This document shows positions 37,557-51,022 of a DNA stretch of 64,000 nucleotides, in pieces (the stretch's first letter is position 1; each line of letters opens with the position of its first letter). A program made the position numbers and the translations under genes. A model generated the notes under the pieces. That model ran no database searches. It was not told the origin of the DNA and saw only the letters and a program-made list of their open reading frames with translations. Source of the DNA: Viscum album (Eukaryota; Streptophyta; Magnoliopsida; Santalales; Viscaceae); NCBI GenBank assembly GCA_963277665.1, contig OY728122.1, positions 1,543,384,868-1,543,448,867 on the forward strand, given 5' to 3'.

Positions 37557-39890
37557 ATGATAATTATAGAGACTCTATTTTTTCATGATAATACTTTAAA
37601 ATATTTATAAGAATATTATTTTATATTTGGGCGATGATGCGACATGCGATTACAAGGCCCGATGTACTCAAAATTAATTTTATAAAATATTTAATATGTT
37701 TTATATTATGTACACATAGTTAGTTAATGAAAATGGGGTATATCAAAAATGGCTTATCGAATAAAAAATTTGAGATAAGGGTTGGGTCCAGAACGCGGTG
37801 TTTCCCCTTGGCATGACATTAAATAAGTCAGTGTGGGACGTTCAGTTCCCTCGCTCGTTGTAAGATAATTTTAAGTGATTTAATTAATTATTTTAATTAA
37901 TTAATTAAAAACAGTTTAACCTTATTTATGGATATAAGTTCATATTTAAGATATTTTTCTTTATAACTCTGATTTACCAACAAAAAAACCCTCTCTTCCT
38001 ATACTCTCCTTCCTTTTGAGGAATGACGAGTGACGAACGACAAAAAAGCTTTGGATCTTGGAAGATCAATGCACAAATAATGCTACTACTTCTTTTGATC
38101 ATTGTGGAAGTGTGTTCTTCATCTAAAAAATTGTTCCAATCTAGGTAGGACTATTTTTTTATGAATCTGATTAAATAATTAATCTTGTTGATAATTAGTT
38201 CTTCAATCTGCGTGCCTTTGGATAATACCAATTGCTAAGAACATATTGTTTCTTAATTCTTCATCTTACCTAGATTGCACATTACTTATTGATTGGATAG
38301 GAATTCTTGTACAATTATGCAAACCCTTGGTTTGAGTGCCTTTGTACCCTCTTTCCTTACAATCTTCATCATGAAATCCCTATGGATCCCGGTTTGACAA
38401 TTAACGGGCTACCAGTTTCCCAGATTCATCAAAAATTTACCGCATGATGAAAGAATTGTGATAAGAGAGTAGATCTATGTAAATTGGGGCATAGGAATTG
38501 TAGATATTCAATCTTCATAATTTTCGAGCTTAGAATGAAGGAACAATGGCCTACAGAAGGGGCAGAGGTCTGGCGTGGGTCCGTCTCTAAGCAGGTGGTG
38601 TCGATGGTCGAAAAAACATCTAGCTGCGAGGTAGTGCGCACAAAGTAAGCAGGTGCAAGGCGGGCCGACATCCCTTAGTGTAGCCACTGAGGCTGCTTAG
38701 TTTTGACTTGATGGTGGTCAAATGTGGTCAATTTGGTGAATGTAAATAATAATAATTATTCATAATTGATAACGGATTAATAAAATTTTAGGTGATGAAT
38801 CATTTTTATTATTATACTAAATAATAATAATAATAATATAGTTGACAAGAATTTTGAAATATTGGATAATATAGATTTAATGAGATTTAAATTCTTATGA
38901 TGAGATATAGAGGAGGCGTAGATATGAGAGGAGATCTAGCATGTTTTATAGGGATATTTAATCGTCATTATTTCGAATAATAATTTTATATAGAATGGAA
39001 CTAATGTTGGAAAATCAAGGGAGGTGAATAAGCTCTATGGATGTGCACAAGCTCCTTCGAGCATGGGTTTTCCTTAAAAAATAATAAATAAAAGTAATAA
39101 TAATATAATAATGTTATTAATATTTTTATTGGGAAAAACGTGTTTCGGTTTTAACTTGTTTGTATGATGTCGGATTGAAAAACTATCAGTGGTAGCATGA
39201 ATCTAGAATTGAGACAGTAATTTTAAGACCAATGTTGGATACCATTTTCAGGCCCATTTCTCAGGTCAATGAAACACCATAGAATAATAAAATTATTATT
39301 ATTATCCTCAGATCTTTTATATGACACTTCTCCCTCATACGGTGTCATAGTGAAGAACCATCAGCGTCACTGTGACCCTAAAATTAAGATGGTTATTTCA
39401 AGACCAATTGTGAGTATTTAAATCCAGATCGAGTTGTGGACCCCATGAGGCCTGGTTCACATGTGTTGTAGGGAAATGAATCTATTTTTCACTAGGTATC
39501 CAATTTGAAAAATGAATAGTTCATCTTGTGTGTTTTTCGGTGAGGATTGCAATGGATCAATCTGTATAATATTTTTTGGGACCAAGGCTTGGGACCCACA
39601 TGATTCCATTCAAGTGCAATGCACTAATATATGAATTTTCTTTATGATATCCATTTAGGGCGAATGATTTATCAATCATGTGTGTTTTTTTCCAAGGATC
39701 GCAATGGTTTTATCTTTTTGGTTATCTGGTTCCATTTGAGGAGGCCTGCTAGTAAAAGTAAATATTTGCGCTTCAGTTTAACAACAGGAAATGCACACTT
39801 GTCATCATTTTGGCTAGAGATATCATGTACTCTGGGAGTATACTAACCATCCTAGGGGTACTGGATTTGTAGTTTAGTAACCGAGTGTGG

Positions 39891-39895
39891 ATATG
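39891..39895. other. Target duplication of solo LTR S, left copy
   Basis: ATATG against ATAGG at 43449-43453. The uninterrupted paralogue at about 50125 reads GGATAGGTACATG, so ATAGG is the ancestral form and the left copy has one change. Confidence 0.75.
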
Positions 39896-41584
39896 TGTAA
39901 CACCCCATGATTCCATGGTATGCTTCTCTTTGAATAATAGAGCAACATGTGTTGTATGCATCCTCGAGTTCTGACATACCGCGACCAATCCATGTAGCAG
40001 TTATGAATAGTAATAACCACCTTTTGAAATTATATAAATTTTATATTTCAAAATGGACTTCATTTTTGTATTCAGAATATCAAAATTATCCTAAGTTGAA
40101 GTTTTTGTAATTTTCTGAGAACTTCCAATTTCCTATGAATAGAAAAAATGTATAATTTTTTTAATCAAACTAATTTATAGTGATAAATTATAATATTGAG
40201 TGGTTTTAAAGTATAATTAGAATATATTTTTACCATTTTATCCATTGGTGGTCATTAGAATTAATTTCACTCTGAAGTTGGACATAAACAATTGTCAATC
40301 TTTTGATATATATTATTTCTTTAAAACACGCTATTTGTTGTGACAGTGAGAATTAATTATTAAATTAATTAATTCAACTTATATATTTTTAATTTTCTTA
40401 AAATAGACATCATTTTTTAATTAGGAATATCAAATATATCTTAGAGTGAATTTTTGGTATTTTTTCTGAAAAACATTAATTTTTGATGAATATTGAAACC
40501 ACTAAGTGGTAGTTAAAAAACTAATTTTTCGTTTAAATGAAACTTTACCACTTCGGTGAATTGAATTTCAAAAATCCGAAATACATGGTTGTCATTAGTA
40601 AGTAAAATGTGGTTCAATGGGATGAAAATAATTTTGGTTGAATAGTAACTTTTAAGTTTTATTAATCACGATAAAAGGTAATTAGTGTAATTTAAGGTAA
40701 ATATACTGTTATAATAATATGAAATTACCTTTACAAATGTCCTACCCTTATTGGATGATTAATGGCCGACCAAGAAAATCCATGGGTCAACTTGGGGACC
40801 CCATGGAGCCACTTGGGTAAGAAAATGACATTAATAACTTTTTATTTAAAGTGAAAATAAAATTGTCACAAACATTTGTAGTATTACTAAAATAATTATT
40901 ACATGGGGTTATATAAGTTAAATTTTCAACTATAAATATTCATTGTAAAGATAAAATGATTTCCTACATCATGGTAATTGTTTTATAATTTTTAGACATT
41001 AAATAAATAAATTTATTTATGACACCGTGACGATGCAACGATTACCTCATTAATGAACAATTTAAATAAAATGAAAAGATAAGGTAAAATATATAACTTA
41101 CACTTCTCTAAAACATATTTTATTGGTATATTTCAAACCCTTATCACCTTATGCTCGAAATATATCATTGTGGGACCTTTAAAATCCGAAAATCATTTCA
41201 TAATAAAGTAACATTTCATGACTTTACAAAAGTGCCCCTCCTCTCCTCTTATAAAATGCCCCCAACTATACAACCTTATTCACACCTTCAGAGCCATTTT
41301 GATTGGCCAAACTCTTCCCAAATACTCTCTCAACTTCCCTATATTACTCCTAGAAGCCTCACTTTCGGCAGAAGTCTTCCCAAGGAGGCCTTTGGCTCAA
41401 ATAAAAAAGAGTTACCCGATTTTAAGGTAATGTCTTCTCTTATGTTTTTTTGTTTTATTTTGATTCTCCAACCCCATAAACTCGTTTTATTCATTTCTTT
41501 TGTAACAAAAAAAATATCCTCAATATAATTGTATTTTTTATGAGAAGGATTTTATTTACACTTACACACACCTTCATCTAATGG

Positions 41585-41865
41585 TTAAAGTACGTACTGT
41601 TTCTGTGGGTGGCGAATTACTGCCTAACGAAACGATGATTGTTCAATATTCTTTTAAAACCTCTCATGGTGGCCATTATGATGAAAATATTTTTATATAT
41701 GATATATATTATGTTTAATTTTTTCCTTATGCTTCTGTATTTTTCATTTATGTCATACCTTTATGATTTCCATTATGAGTAAATGCGATAATTTCATTTT
41801 AGGAAGTGCGGACAACCGCCCCCTCAAAGTGATTAGATTCGTTAATGCCAAAAGTGGGACATATA
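41585..41865 (+). repeat. Decayed equivalents of A-family stem-loops 3 and 2 in S
   Basis: GTACGTACTGTTTCTG near 41590 matches the copy 3 loop. GTGCGGACAACCGCCCCC then GATTAGATTCGTTAATG near 41805-41855 matches copy 2 with a deletion in the loop. Order and spacing are as in A, in reverse orientation. Confidence 0.5.
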
Positions 41866-41958
41866 AAGGATGGAGTTAATGATATTATATATAATATTAT
41901 ACTATAATTATAATATACCTTTATATAATTATTATGTCACTCCATTAAATATGAAATT

Positions 41959-42023
41959 GAAATGAAAGTAGCGTTCATGCGTACGCACGGCTTAGAGTCT
42001 CCATGAATGGTGCATTTCATTTC
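41959..42023 (+). repeat. Stem-loop 1 in solo LTR S
   Basis: The arms 41959-41979 and 42002-42023 pair over GAAATGAAA/TTTCATTTC and TTCATG/CATGAA, with an internal mismatch block. The 22-base loop holds CGTACGCACGG and AGAGTCTC, the reverse complement of the A loop. Confidence 0.7.
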
Positions 42024-43794
42024 TTACCTCTAAATGTTATGTAATATTATAAACGCATGTATCTACTGGATATATATGATATATATGATACCTAAATCAT
42101 GAATATATTTCTGGAGATAATGTATATTCTACCTCATAAAAAACTTGTAATTATAAGAAGTTTATAGTTGACTCATGAACCAATGATCAACAAAACGACC
42201 GTTATTAACTTAAATGACTACATAATTTTCATAACATGGTAATAAGTGATATAAAAGGGATAATTAACTTGAAAAAGGTTCTTAAGCAATTATATATTAA
42301 CTCTAGTTTATTGTTTAGGAGGATAAATAATGATTGAGTCAAGTCAGACACGAGGTAAGGGACTCCGTCTCAATCTCCTTTCATTGAGGAATATTTTGTT
42401 TTATACACAACCTTCTTTTATATGGTGTATAAACCCATTTGAATTTTACTTTTATTCAAAAGGAATATTTTTTTAAGAAGTGTTTTAATAAACCACAAAA
42501 GGAATGTTTTTGTCTTATGTATGCGGCGACAACGACTTCTCCGCCACCGTGAGCATTATTTGTGTTTCGGCTTCCTCTACAAGACATAAATTTTTTTAAA
42601 TGAAAAATAAATACCATGTTTTAATTTTATTTAATTTTGGTATTGAAAATGGTTTTGATAATGTTTTTATTATATCAATGTGTTGTATTTATATCTTGTG
42701 ATTGAAATGTGGAAATTTTATGTTTCATTTATCCATGCTTTATGTGATACGATTATGTTATGGTTTATGATATGTTTAAACCTTTTCATATAAGGAATGC
42801 GTTGGACTTAATAAGTGACGGGTGGATCCCACTATAGCTCCTCGATGCATCGGTAGGTCTCATGAGACAAACTAGTGTCTTGGCATGAGGACTTGACAAA
42901 ACCTTATTTGTAGTCTTGGAACGAGGCCTTGGCTATGTGGTTATGATAGTCTAGCATTATGCATTCCATCATTATGAAATTTGTTATTGATATTTCATGT
43001 GATTATTCAACTAGTAGAATATCCATGTGAATAAGTAAATGGAATTAGTTCATTTTATTTTTTCCATATTATGTTGAAGTTCAAGTTTAAAAGGCTTTTT
43101 TCGTTATACATTGCCTTAAATGTTTATGTTTTTTTCTGAAAGTTTCCACTATATTGTTATCCTTACTGAGCATTTGAGCAAACCCCTTTCTATGTTTTAT
43201 TTTCCTAGGATGTGAAGAAATATTTTATTACTGACCTATAGGGATAGTCTGAAGGGGATATGAGTGTGAACTATGGAGACTATGTTATTGTGATTTTTCA
43301 CTTTATGATGTAATGTGACATTTATGAATGTTTCTAGTGTTTCCAAGGCTACAAAACTAATCAGTCTTTCGAGACTTGATCTTTTGTGATCATTCCAATG
43401 TTACGTAATAATGCACCGACTCTGGGTAACTGGGGTCAGGGCATTACAATAGGTACATGTCCAGGAAAAGAGGTGGTTCCACACAATATATGGTCCCCAC
43501 ACACACCGTGTACCACTTTATGAATATTATTTCTATCATATCTCCATATTTTGAACTCAGAATTCAGTATATGAGTATCCTATCCGGAGTTTTTTTTCAC
43601 ATATAATGTGATGGTGCCCTCCGTAGTGGATTCTTGTATGTGATATGAGATGCTCTGGGTGAGACGCCTATCTTGGGTGACACCAAATGACTACAGCGGC
43701 GTGCTTTTTGAGAGGTACCATCCAACAGGGATTGTCAGTGTTCCTTAGTTCTTTCTAAAACGTACCATCTAGAAGGGATGACTAGTTCAGTTCT

Positions 43795-43990
43795 GAGCCG
43801 ACCCACCCACTGGGCCGGGTAGCGTAGTCCTCAAGGAGATATCGAGCTAACCCAGGGAGTAGTCCCTGAGGATATACCTTGATGACCTATAGATTAGTCC
43901 TCAAGGATATATCGTGGTGAAGAAGAGCATAAAACCCAAGGAGACATTGAGCCGACCCTCCTACCTTTCCGGGCAGTGTAGTCCTCAATG
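43795..43990 (+). repeat. Short tandem repeat (about 40 bp) in the 5' LTR of C
   Basis: Four to five imperfect units built on AGTCCTCAAGGAGATATCG then a GATGACC/GCTAACCCAG word. GC-richer than its surroundings. Counterpart at 50465-50660. Confidence 0.65.
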
Positions 43991-45140
43991 GATCAAAGAA
44001 AAACATTGACTTGGTATAATGGTGGTGAGGCGTGGTTAGATTTACCTAAGGACACACGAGAATGATGGGGGATTTCCCCTCTAAGACACTTTCTTGTGAT
44101 GTGACCTAAAATCGTGCAGGTGAGTCAGTTCCTTCCAAAGTGGATAATATTGAAGTGCAGTGACTTGAGCTTCTTTGACTTGTAGCTCCTGGATATACAC
44201 ATGTGGTGTTGGTATTTTTAGATGGAATTTTACTTGGAACTCTTTTCTACTCACTTTATTGGGTTGAGCTATGAGATGGAGATCCCCTTAATCCATCATT
44301 TGTGTTTCTTTGACTAATAATATATATATCAACCTATTACAATACCAAAATCTTAGGTTTAGTTACTCACTTTCTAGGAGAGGCGTAGACACATTAGGTA
44401 TGACACGTGCTTTCCGTGTCTAGATTCTAATGGTTGGATGAGTCTCCTCTCCTACTATAGGATGTGAAGATTTGTCGCGGAGTTCATCTCAACACCATTT
44501 TGAGCTCCTTGTGTTTGTATGAGTCCACTTTCACTATCTTGATGGGTTGAGCTATACTCCTTCCCTTCACTCTTTTTGTACCTTGTTTTCTCTACCGCTT
44601 CTCTTCAGTGTATCTCCTTCTACTCCCTGTTCACCTTTCTGGGGTGTTCTACTAGGTATGTCTATACCCACCACTACCTGGGATTTTCCCAAAACATGTC
44701 GTGTCTTTTGTAGACGACATACAAGTGAATCGTGACTTTAGAAGTTCTTAGGGATATGAACAGTGTGGACAATGTATGGTGGTTAGAGTTGGGATATAGA
44801 AGTGGGTCTCCCTTTCCAGTTAATATTTTTAATTTTCCTTCTAATTTGGATTGTATTCTAGTTTGGGTGGTGTTTTTCCACTTTAATTTTCTGTATACAC
44901 TACCATAACCTTGGTACTGTCTAGAGTTTCTTGCATGTTCATTTTATTTACAACAATTGCATCTTTTATTTGTTTTTCCTCTACAATTTTTCATTGAGTT
45001 GGCTATGTGTGTGTGTAAAGGTGTTTAGTCAAACGTATCCCCGAGTTTTTATGCCTTCGGTGCTAGTCTCCAACCCCTAACCTATGAAAGCATGCTTGGG
45101 GTAGTTTCATATCAAGCCTGACTTGGGTCGGGTCATGAAA

Positions 45141-45160
45141 ATGTTGTATTAGAGGTGGTT
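45141..45160 (+). other. Decayed primer-binding site of element C
   Basis: ATGTTGTATTAGAGGTGGTT sits directly after the LTR and resembles TTGGTATCAGAGCxxGGTT, followed by CAACCCTTAGGATG as in related gypsy leaders. Confidence 0.6.
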
Positions 45161-46860
45161 CAACCCTTAGGATGTTGTTTGGACATTTCCATAAAAGGGT
45201 TTTGGTTAGGTTTAGGGAAAAAATGTCGAAGTTTCTCGGGAGCAGCTCTCTAGGCAGGGAGTCCAGTGATGATATAGGAGGTCGATAAATCCATTCACCT
45301 GGACCATGATTAATCGCTTGTCGACTCGGCACCCAGAGACACTTGTTGCAGGGAACAATGGTACATGAATCATATAGGATTTATTGTTTGACTATCCATC
45401 TTGAGTCATATCCCTATCATTGATGATATATATATATATATATATGATCATTTGACTGTGATACTCCTTGATAACATTTAGGATGTCTCTGTGATGACAA
45501 CCAGCCAAGATACCAGCTCCGGTTTGTGATGACGACCTTGTGGGTGACGGGGCCTCAGTTTAGGATCCATCATTCAATACCAATTCTTTAGGTGGGAAGG
45601 TAGTAGAACCCCCACATATTATGTTGAAAACTGACCTAGTAGAGTAGGATGAGGATATGTGTAGGATGAGAACACTTCACCAGTTCCAATGATAGTGACA
45701 GCTGATGTTCCGAAAGATCCGATGGTGGCTTTGGCTTCCAAAATTTTCCACAGATCAGTTGTGAGATAGTGGAGCCCATTTACTTAGATACTCGATGAGT
45801 CAACACTCTCATGAGACGACTTCCAGTAGATGTTTCTTGAGGAGAACTACCCATCATGATTGTGATCCATTTGAGTTTAGGGGATCCTCCAGTTTCAGTA
45901 GAGAGTGATGATGGTAAATGAGTACATGACTAGGTTCACAGACCTCACACGCCACTCTTTAGACATTCTCCGTGACAACTAATTTCAAGCATAGAGGTTT
46001 GAGCAAGGACTCTGTAGGGATATTTGTAATATCATATTACCCTTGTGCATCCCCACTTATAATGGGGTGCTGGATCAGAAACTAGTGATAGAAAGCCTCC
46101 TATCACTCCATATATCTGGTTTGGGCAGTGGGTGGAACAACACTGAGACATCTACCCCTGCTAACAAATATCAGTCCAAAAGATCTTGGCATATGAGATA
46201 TTCTCATGATTGGTCTCATGATAATATTCATAGGGGGATGAGGCATGATAGAGCGTCAAGATAGCCTGGGAAGGGCCAATGCTACAGTTGCGATAGGCAT
46301 GGTCACTTGGCCCGGGACTACTCGACTAGGCATACTGAGAATCTCAGGTAGGCAGTAGGTGTACCACCATGATAGAGGCAGTGTCATGATCATGGTGGTC
46401 CCTAGGGAGACAATGTTGGTAGAGGAGCGGGAGGTTCTGGAGGTGGGGGAAGACATTATGGGTTGTTTCCACCACCCCCAGACAACCCATGTCTAGCTCA
46501 GGAAGCCGAAAGATGGGTCCATATACAACTGAAAGCATTGGATGTATACAATCCTATTAAACATGAGATGATAATAGGTACACATTGAATATTTTATACT
46601 TTTTACTGTAGATATTTTCGACACTGTGTGAAGGAAATTTTTTCTCCCTGCTCTTTGCTGGAGGTATTATCGGGGTGACACAGGGCGTCAGTATAACCCT
46701 GTGCTAGTGTTGTTTGACATTGCTACGAATGTGAGAGGAGTGGTGGATGAGTCCCTCTGACTAGTGCGTTCAAGGTTCAGTTGTGCAGTGAAGTGTCTGG
46801 TTTGGGGCCACTCTATTTATAAGAGGGGCGAAGACAAGCAGGGTATGCCATATGATTTTC
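45161..46860 (+). pseudogene. Element C gag with a trace of protease
   Basis: The leader runs to about 45380. Around 46000-46110 the frame reads RFERGLCRDICNIILP, like the end of the gypsy capsid region (RFxxGLxxxI). A zinc knuckle is at 46280-46321: CYSCDRHGHLARDY, CX2CX4HX4 with the last Cys changed to Tyr. At 46701-46755, VLVLFDIATN then VVDES stands where the retropepsin LFDSGATHSFVxxS motif belongs; the catalytic Asp survives but the SGA is lost. Nothing resembling RT follows. The protein would package element RNA in a living relative, but here stops and the lost knuckle residue make it non-functional. Confidence 0.7.
45426..45445. repeat. AT dinucleotide microsatellite
   Basis: Twenty bases of alternating A and T in the element C leader. 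Confidence 0.9.
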
Positions 46861-47739
46861 GTGTTTATCCTATTATAGTGGTATGAGTTTACTAAACTAC
46901 CTTGTTCGTTGGTACCTCACATGCTCAACATTAAGTCTGGATACTACAGTTATCAAGTATAAGTTGAGGTAATGGAGAACCCATGAACAGAACTATATGA
47001 ATCTCTATTTAGTACTAATAGAGATAACTTTTCTATGAGGATGTAGAGATTCTATCTTTTGTGAGATATCTTGTGGGTTACTCAGACACCAGTGTTCTGG
47101 GTATATCATCACCTAGAGAGACTTGAACCTAAGGCGACGACATTGGTTGAACATTCTTTAGGAAAACAACTTCGAGATAGTATATACTCTAAGAATGAGA
47201 AACTTTTTAGTAGATTACTTTACTAGGATGTACCAGGCCTATCTATTATGGGAATTTTCAGTGAAGTTAACATTCCTACAGCTAACCCTGGTGGAGCAGG
47301 CAGTTACAATTCTCCTTCAGCTGATAGTGTTGACTCCTTCGCTTCTCAAGAATGTAAGAGAGTCACAGTTGTGATGAATCAACTGTTAAATTATGTGTGA
47401 CTAGGTATCCTTGGTTGTTTCACAATATGTATATTTTTAAGGAGGGGATCGTGAGGCCCTATTCGAAGTACAAACAGTGATTCAAGTCGCGCTAAGGGAT
47501 AGAGATGTTGTCTACCACCTTTCCCTACCTCTAATAGCAGGAGTGAGAGCACGAAATATTCCACATGTCATAGATGAAGAGATATATGTGTGTTTCATGG
47601 AATTTCATTTAAAGGAGAAAAACTCATAAGGTGGACCGTCTCTTTATTCCACATGTTGTGGTAGCACTGAAACATCTAGGTTTTAATGGGAACAAGAGAG
47701 ATAGATGTAAGATCAGTATCCAGAGTTTTTGTTTAGTTT
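46861..47739 (+). other. Remaining interior of element C
   Basis: About 0.9 kb after the protease trace. No RT, RNase H or integrase motif. A purine-rich AAGGAGGGGAT at about 47441 looks like a polypurine tract but is 320 bp short of where LTR similarity starts. Confidence 0.5.
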
Positions 47740-47767
47740 TTATTTTTGGGGAAAAAATATTGAAGTA
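47740..47767 (+). other. Probable polypurine tract of element C
   Basis: TTTTTGGGGAAAAAATATTG then AAGTA stands directly before the first base shared by both LTRs (GATAAT). Confidence 0.5.
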
Positions 47768-50464
47768 GATAATGATGTGGAGACGAGGTTTCTTCCCAAA
47801 AATACTTTGAAATATTTCTAAGAAAATTATTCTAGAGTTGGGTGATGAGATGAGGTGCAATTCAAGGTCCCGGTGAGCCCAAAATAAATTTTATATTAAT
47901 ATTAAATATGTTTTATACTATTTACTCATAGTGCGTTAAATAAAATAGTATAACTCTTAAAAATTTGATCAGATAAAAAATACGAGACAAAATTTGGGTT
48001 CCAAATGCAGTGTTTCCCCTAAGCGCAACATAAAATAAGTCAGATTGGGACGTTCGGATCCCACGCCTATTGGCAGAGCATTTTAAGTGATTTAATTATT
48101 TAATTTAATTAATTAATTAAAAATAATTTAACGTAATTTATGTATATAAATTCATATTTTAGAGGGTTTTCCTCATAGCTATGATTTTCCAATTATGATA
48201 AACCCTATCTTCCTCCCATCTCCTTCCTATTGAAGAACAACGGCCGAAGAGTGACAAAAATGCTTTATATCTAGGCAGATCGAAGCCCAATGAATGCAGT
48301 AGATTCTTCTAATCATTGCGCATGTGTGATCTTTATCATCAAAAACTGATCCAATCTAGATAGGACTCGTCTTTGGTGGTTTATTCCTCTGATTAAATGA
48401 TTGAACATATTGGTAATTAGTTCTTCAATATGAGCTCTTTTCGCTAATCCCAACAGCTAAGAATATATTTTTTCTTAATTGGTCATACAACTCGAATTGC
48501 AGAGTCTTGATTGCTTTCCCAATAATTCTTAGAGAAAAATCAAAACCCTTTGTTTGTGTGCCTTTAACCCCTCTTTCCTCACGTTATTCACCATGGAATC
48601 TATGTGGATCCCGATTTGACAATTGCCGGGAGACTGTGCCCCCAGATTCAGGATGAATTTATGGAAAGAAAATAGAATCACAAGAAGAAACTAGATCGAT
48701 CTAGATTGGGACCAGGTAATCATAGATCCACAATCATCATAATTTTTGGGCTAATAATGAAGTTTCGGTGGCCTACGGAAGGGGAAGCGGTCTGGCACTC
48801 ATCTGATGTGGAGCAAGAAGCAGGCGATGGATGATGCGACTTCCAACGATGAGGTTGTGAATGTGCGATTGGTAGGGGCTAGGTGTGATATAGGCCCATG
48901 ACATAGCTTTGGAGGCTGCTCGACATTAACATGATGGTGGTCGAACATGGTCAATGCAACAAATGTAAATAATAATAATTATCAATAATTGATGATGGGT
49001 TAATAAAATTCTAAGTGATGATTCATTATTCTTATTATAATAAATAATAATAATAATAATAATAATACTGTTGACATGTTTTTCTAAATATTGGATAATA
49101 TATATTTAAAGCGATTTAAAATTTTAAGATGAGATATGAAAGATGTGTGGATATGGTAGGAGATCTAGCATGTTTGTTAGGAATATTTAATCATTATTAT
49201 TGAGAGTAATAATTGTAAATAGAATGGAATTAATTGTTGAAAATTAAGGGAGGAGAACAAGATCCATGGAGGTGGACAAACTCCTTTGATAATGGGGTTT
49301 CCATGGGAAAAAAGATAACATAAAAGTAATAATAATATAATAATTTTATTATTATTGTCTTTGAAAAAAATATTGTTTTCATGGTAACATCTTCGTATGC
49401 TGTCGGATTGACGAATCATCAGTGGCATTATTGCCCTAACATTGATATGGTAATTTTAAGACCAATGTGGGATACCTTTTTCGAAATCATTGATAGGGTA
49501 AATGAAACACCCAATAATAATAAATTATTATTATCCATGGATCTTGTATCAGACACATCTCCCTCATTCGGTGTCAGAATGATAAACTGCCAGCGATGAT
49601 GCGACCCTAAAATTAAGATGAATATTAAAAGACCAATTTTGATTATTTAAATCAAGATCAAGATTCTGGCCCCACAAGACCCAGTTCACACGTGTTGCGG
49701 TGAAATGAAACTTTTTCATCGGGCATCTTTTTGGACAAATGAGTAGTCCATCTAAGTTGTTTTTCTGCGAGGATCGCAATAATGTGGTCTGTATAGTTTG
49801 ACTCGAGATCCATGTGTGGACCAAACATGACTCCACTAAATTGTAATGTGATGATATATGAAATTTCCATTGGATGTCCATTTAGGATGAATGAATAGCC
49901 GATCTTGTATGCTTTTATTCAAGGATCATAATGGTGTGATTCGTTAGGTTATTCATTTCCATTTGATGAGGATTGTCAGTAAAAGAACATTTTATCACTT
50001 TGGTTTGACAACGAGCAATGCTTGCTCCTTATATTTTTGGATAGACATATCATTTACTTTGGGAGTACACTAGCATGCCTAGATGTACATGATTTTCAAT
50101 TTAGTATCAGAGTATGGATAGGTACATGAAAAGGCGAAGAGGCCAGGCCAAAAAACTTGTGGGCCCTACATTCATCGTGTACCACTTTATGAATCTTCTA
50201 TCTCTCATATCTCCTTCTTTTGGAATCTGAATTTGGCATATGAGTAGCTTATCCAGAGTTTTTTTCCAAGTAGAATGCAATGGTTCCCTCTATAGTGGAT
50301 TTTGGGACCCAATGCGAGATATTTCGGGTGTGATTCCTATCTAGAGTGACACCCAATGACTACAACAACATGCTTTATGGGAGGTTCCATCAAGCAAGTA
50401 TAGATAGTGTTCCATAGTGCTTCCTGAAGGGTACCATCCAGTAGGGATGGACAGTGCAGTTTTG

Positions 50465-50660
50465 GGTCGATCCTCCTGCTGGGACTGGTAGCATAGTCCC
50501 CGAGGAGATATTGGGATGACCTAGATTACTTCCCGATGAGATACCAGGATGACCCAGAGAGTATTCCCTAAGGAGATACTGGGTTATCCTAGAGCATAGT
50601 CCATGAGGAGACATCAGGACAACCCTTCCATTGGGCTGGGTGGTGTAGTACTTGATTGTT
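50465..50660 (+). repeat. Short tandem repeat (about 40 bp) in the 3' LTR of C
   Basis: About five units of the type AGTCCCCGAGGAGATATTGG then GATGACC. Same position as 43795-43990. Confidence 0.7.
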
Positions 50661-50984
50661 CAGAGAAGACCCTCAACTATGCGGTGTAGTGGCGAGGCAT
50701 GGTTTGATTTAGCTATGGACTCACAAAAAAGAGGTGAACATTCCCAACTGAGACACTTTCTTGTGCTGTGACCTAAAACTGTGTGAGTTTGTTAGTCATG
50801 ATCAATGCAGATAGTATCAAAGTCCAGTGATTCTTGCCCCATTGACTTGTAACTCCTAGATAGACACATGAGGAGTTTGGATTTACAGATGACGTTTTAC
50901 TTGGAACTGTTGGCTACTCACTTTCTTAGGCTGAGATATGATATGGATATCCCCTTACTCCCTCATTTGGGTTTCTTCAAATGA

Positions 50985-50986
<2 letters not shown>

Positions 50987-51020
<34 letters not shown>
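50987..51020. repeat. AT dinucleotide microsatellite
   Basis: Thirty-four bases of alternating A and T. The other LTR has only a short AT stretch at about 44319-44330, so it expanded after insertion. Confidence 0.9.

Positions 51021-51022
<2 letters not shown>

Larger units (their letters stand above)
39896..43448 (+). mobile_element. Solo LTR S, a relative of element A
   Basis: Starts TGTAACACCCCATG and ends GGGCATTACA, 3553 bp, with no PBS, interior or second LTR. Its 5' third and its stem-loop region are homologous to the A LTR read in sense. Together with the 5-bp duplication and the empty site preserved in the other LTR of C, this marks a full insertion later reduced by LTR-LTR recombination. 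Confidence 0.88.
37559..45140 (+). repeat. 5' LTR of element C, split by solo LTR S
   Basis: 37559-39895 plus 43449-45140 are collinear with 47768-51817. Landmarks are GGCGATGATGCGACATG near 37628, the palindromic AATTAATT run at about 37880, the AATAATAATAAT run at 38820, GTACCACTTTATGAAT at 43508, and the short tandem repeat at 43800. The end reads GGGTCATGAAA. Confidence 0.85.

Noticed and set aside
41151..41528. A 125-codon plus ORF in solo LTR S
   Set aside because: No motif, no counterpart open frame noted in the A LTR, and it lies wholly inside an LTR.
47436..47460. AAGGAGGGGAT then TGAGGCC as the polypurine tract and start of the 3' LTR of C
   Set aside because: The following 300 bp have no counterpart at the left end of C; LTR similarity starts only at about 47768.
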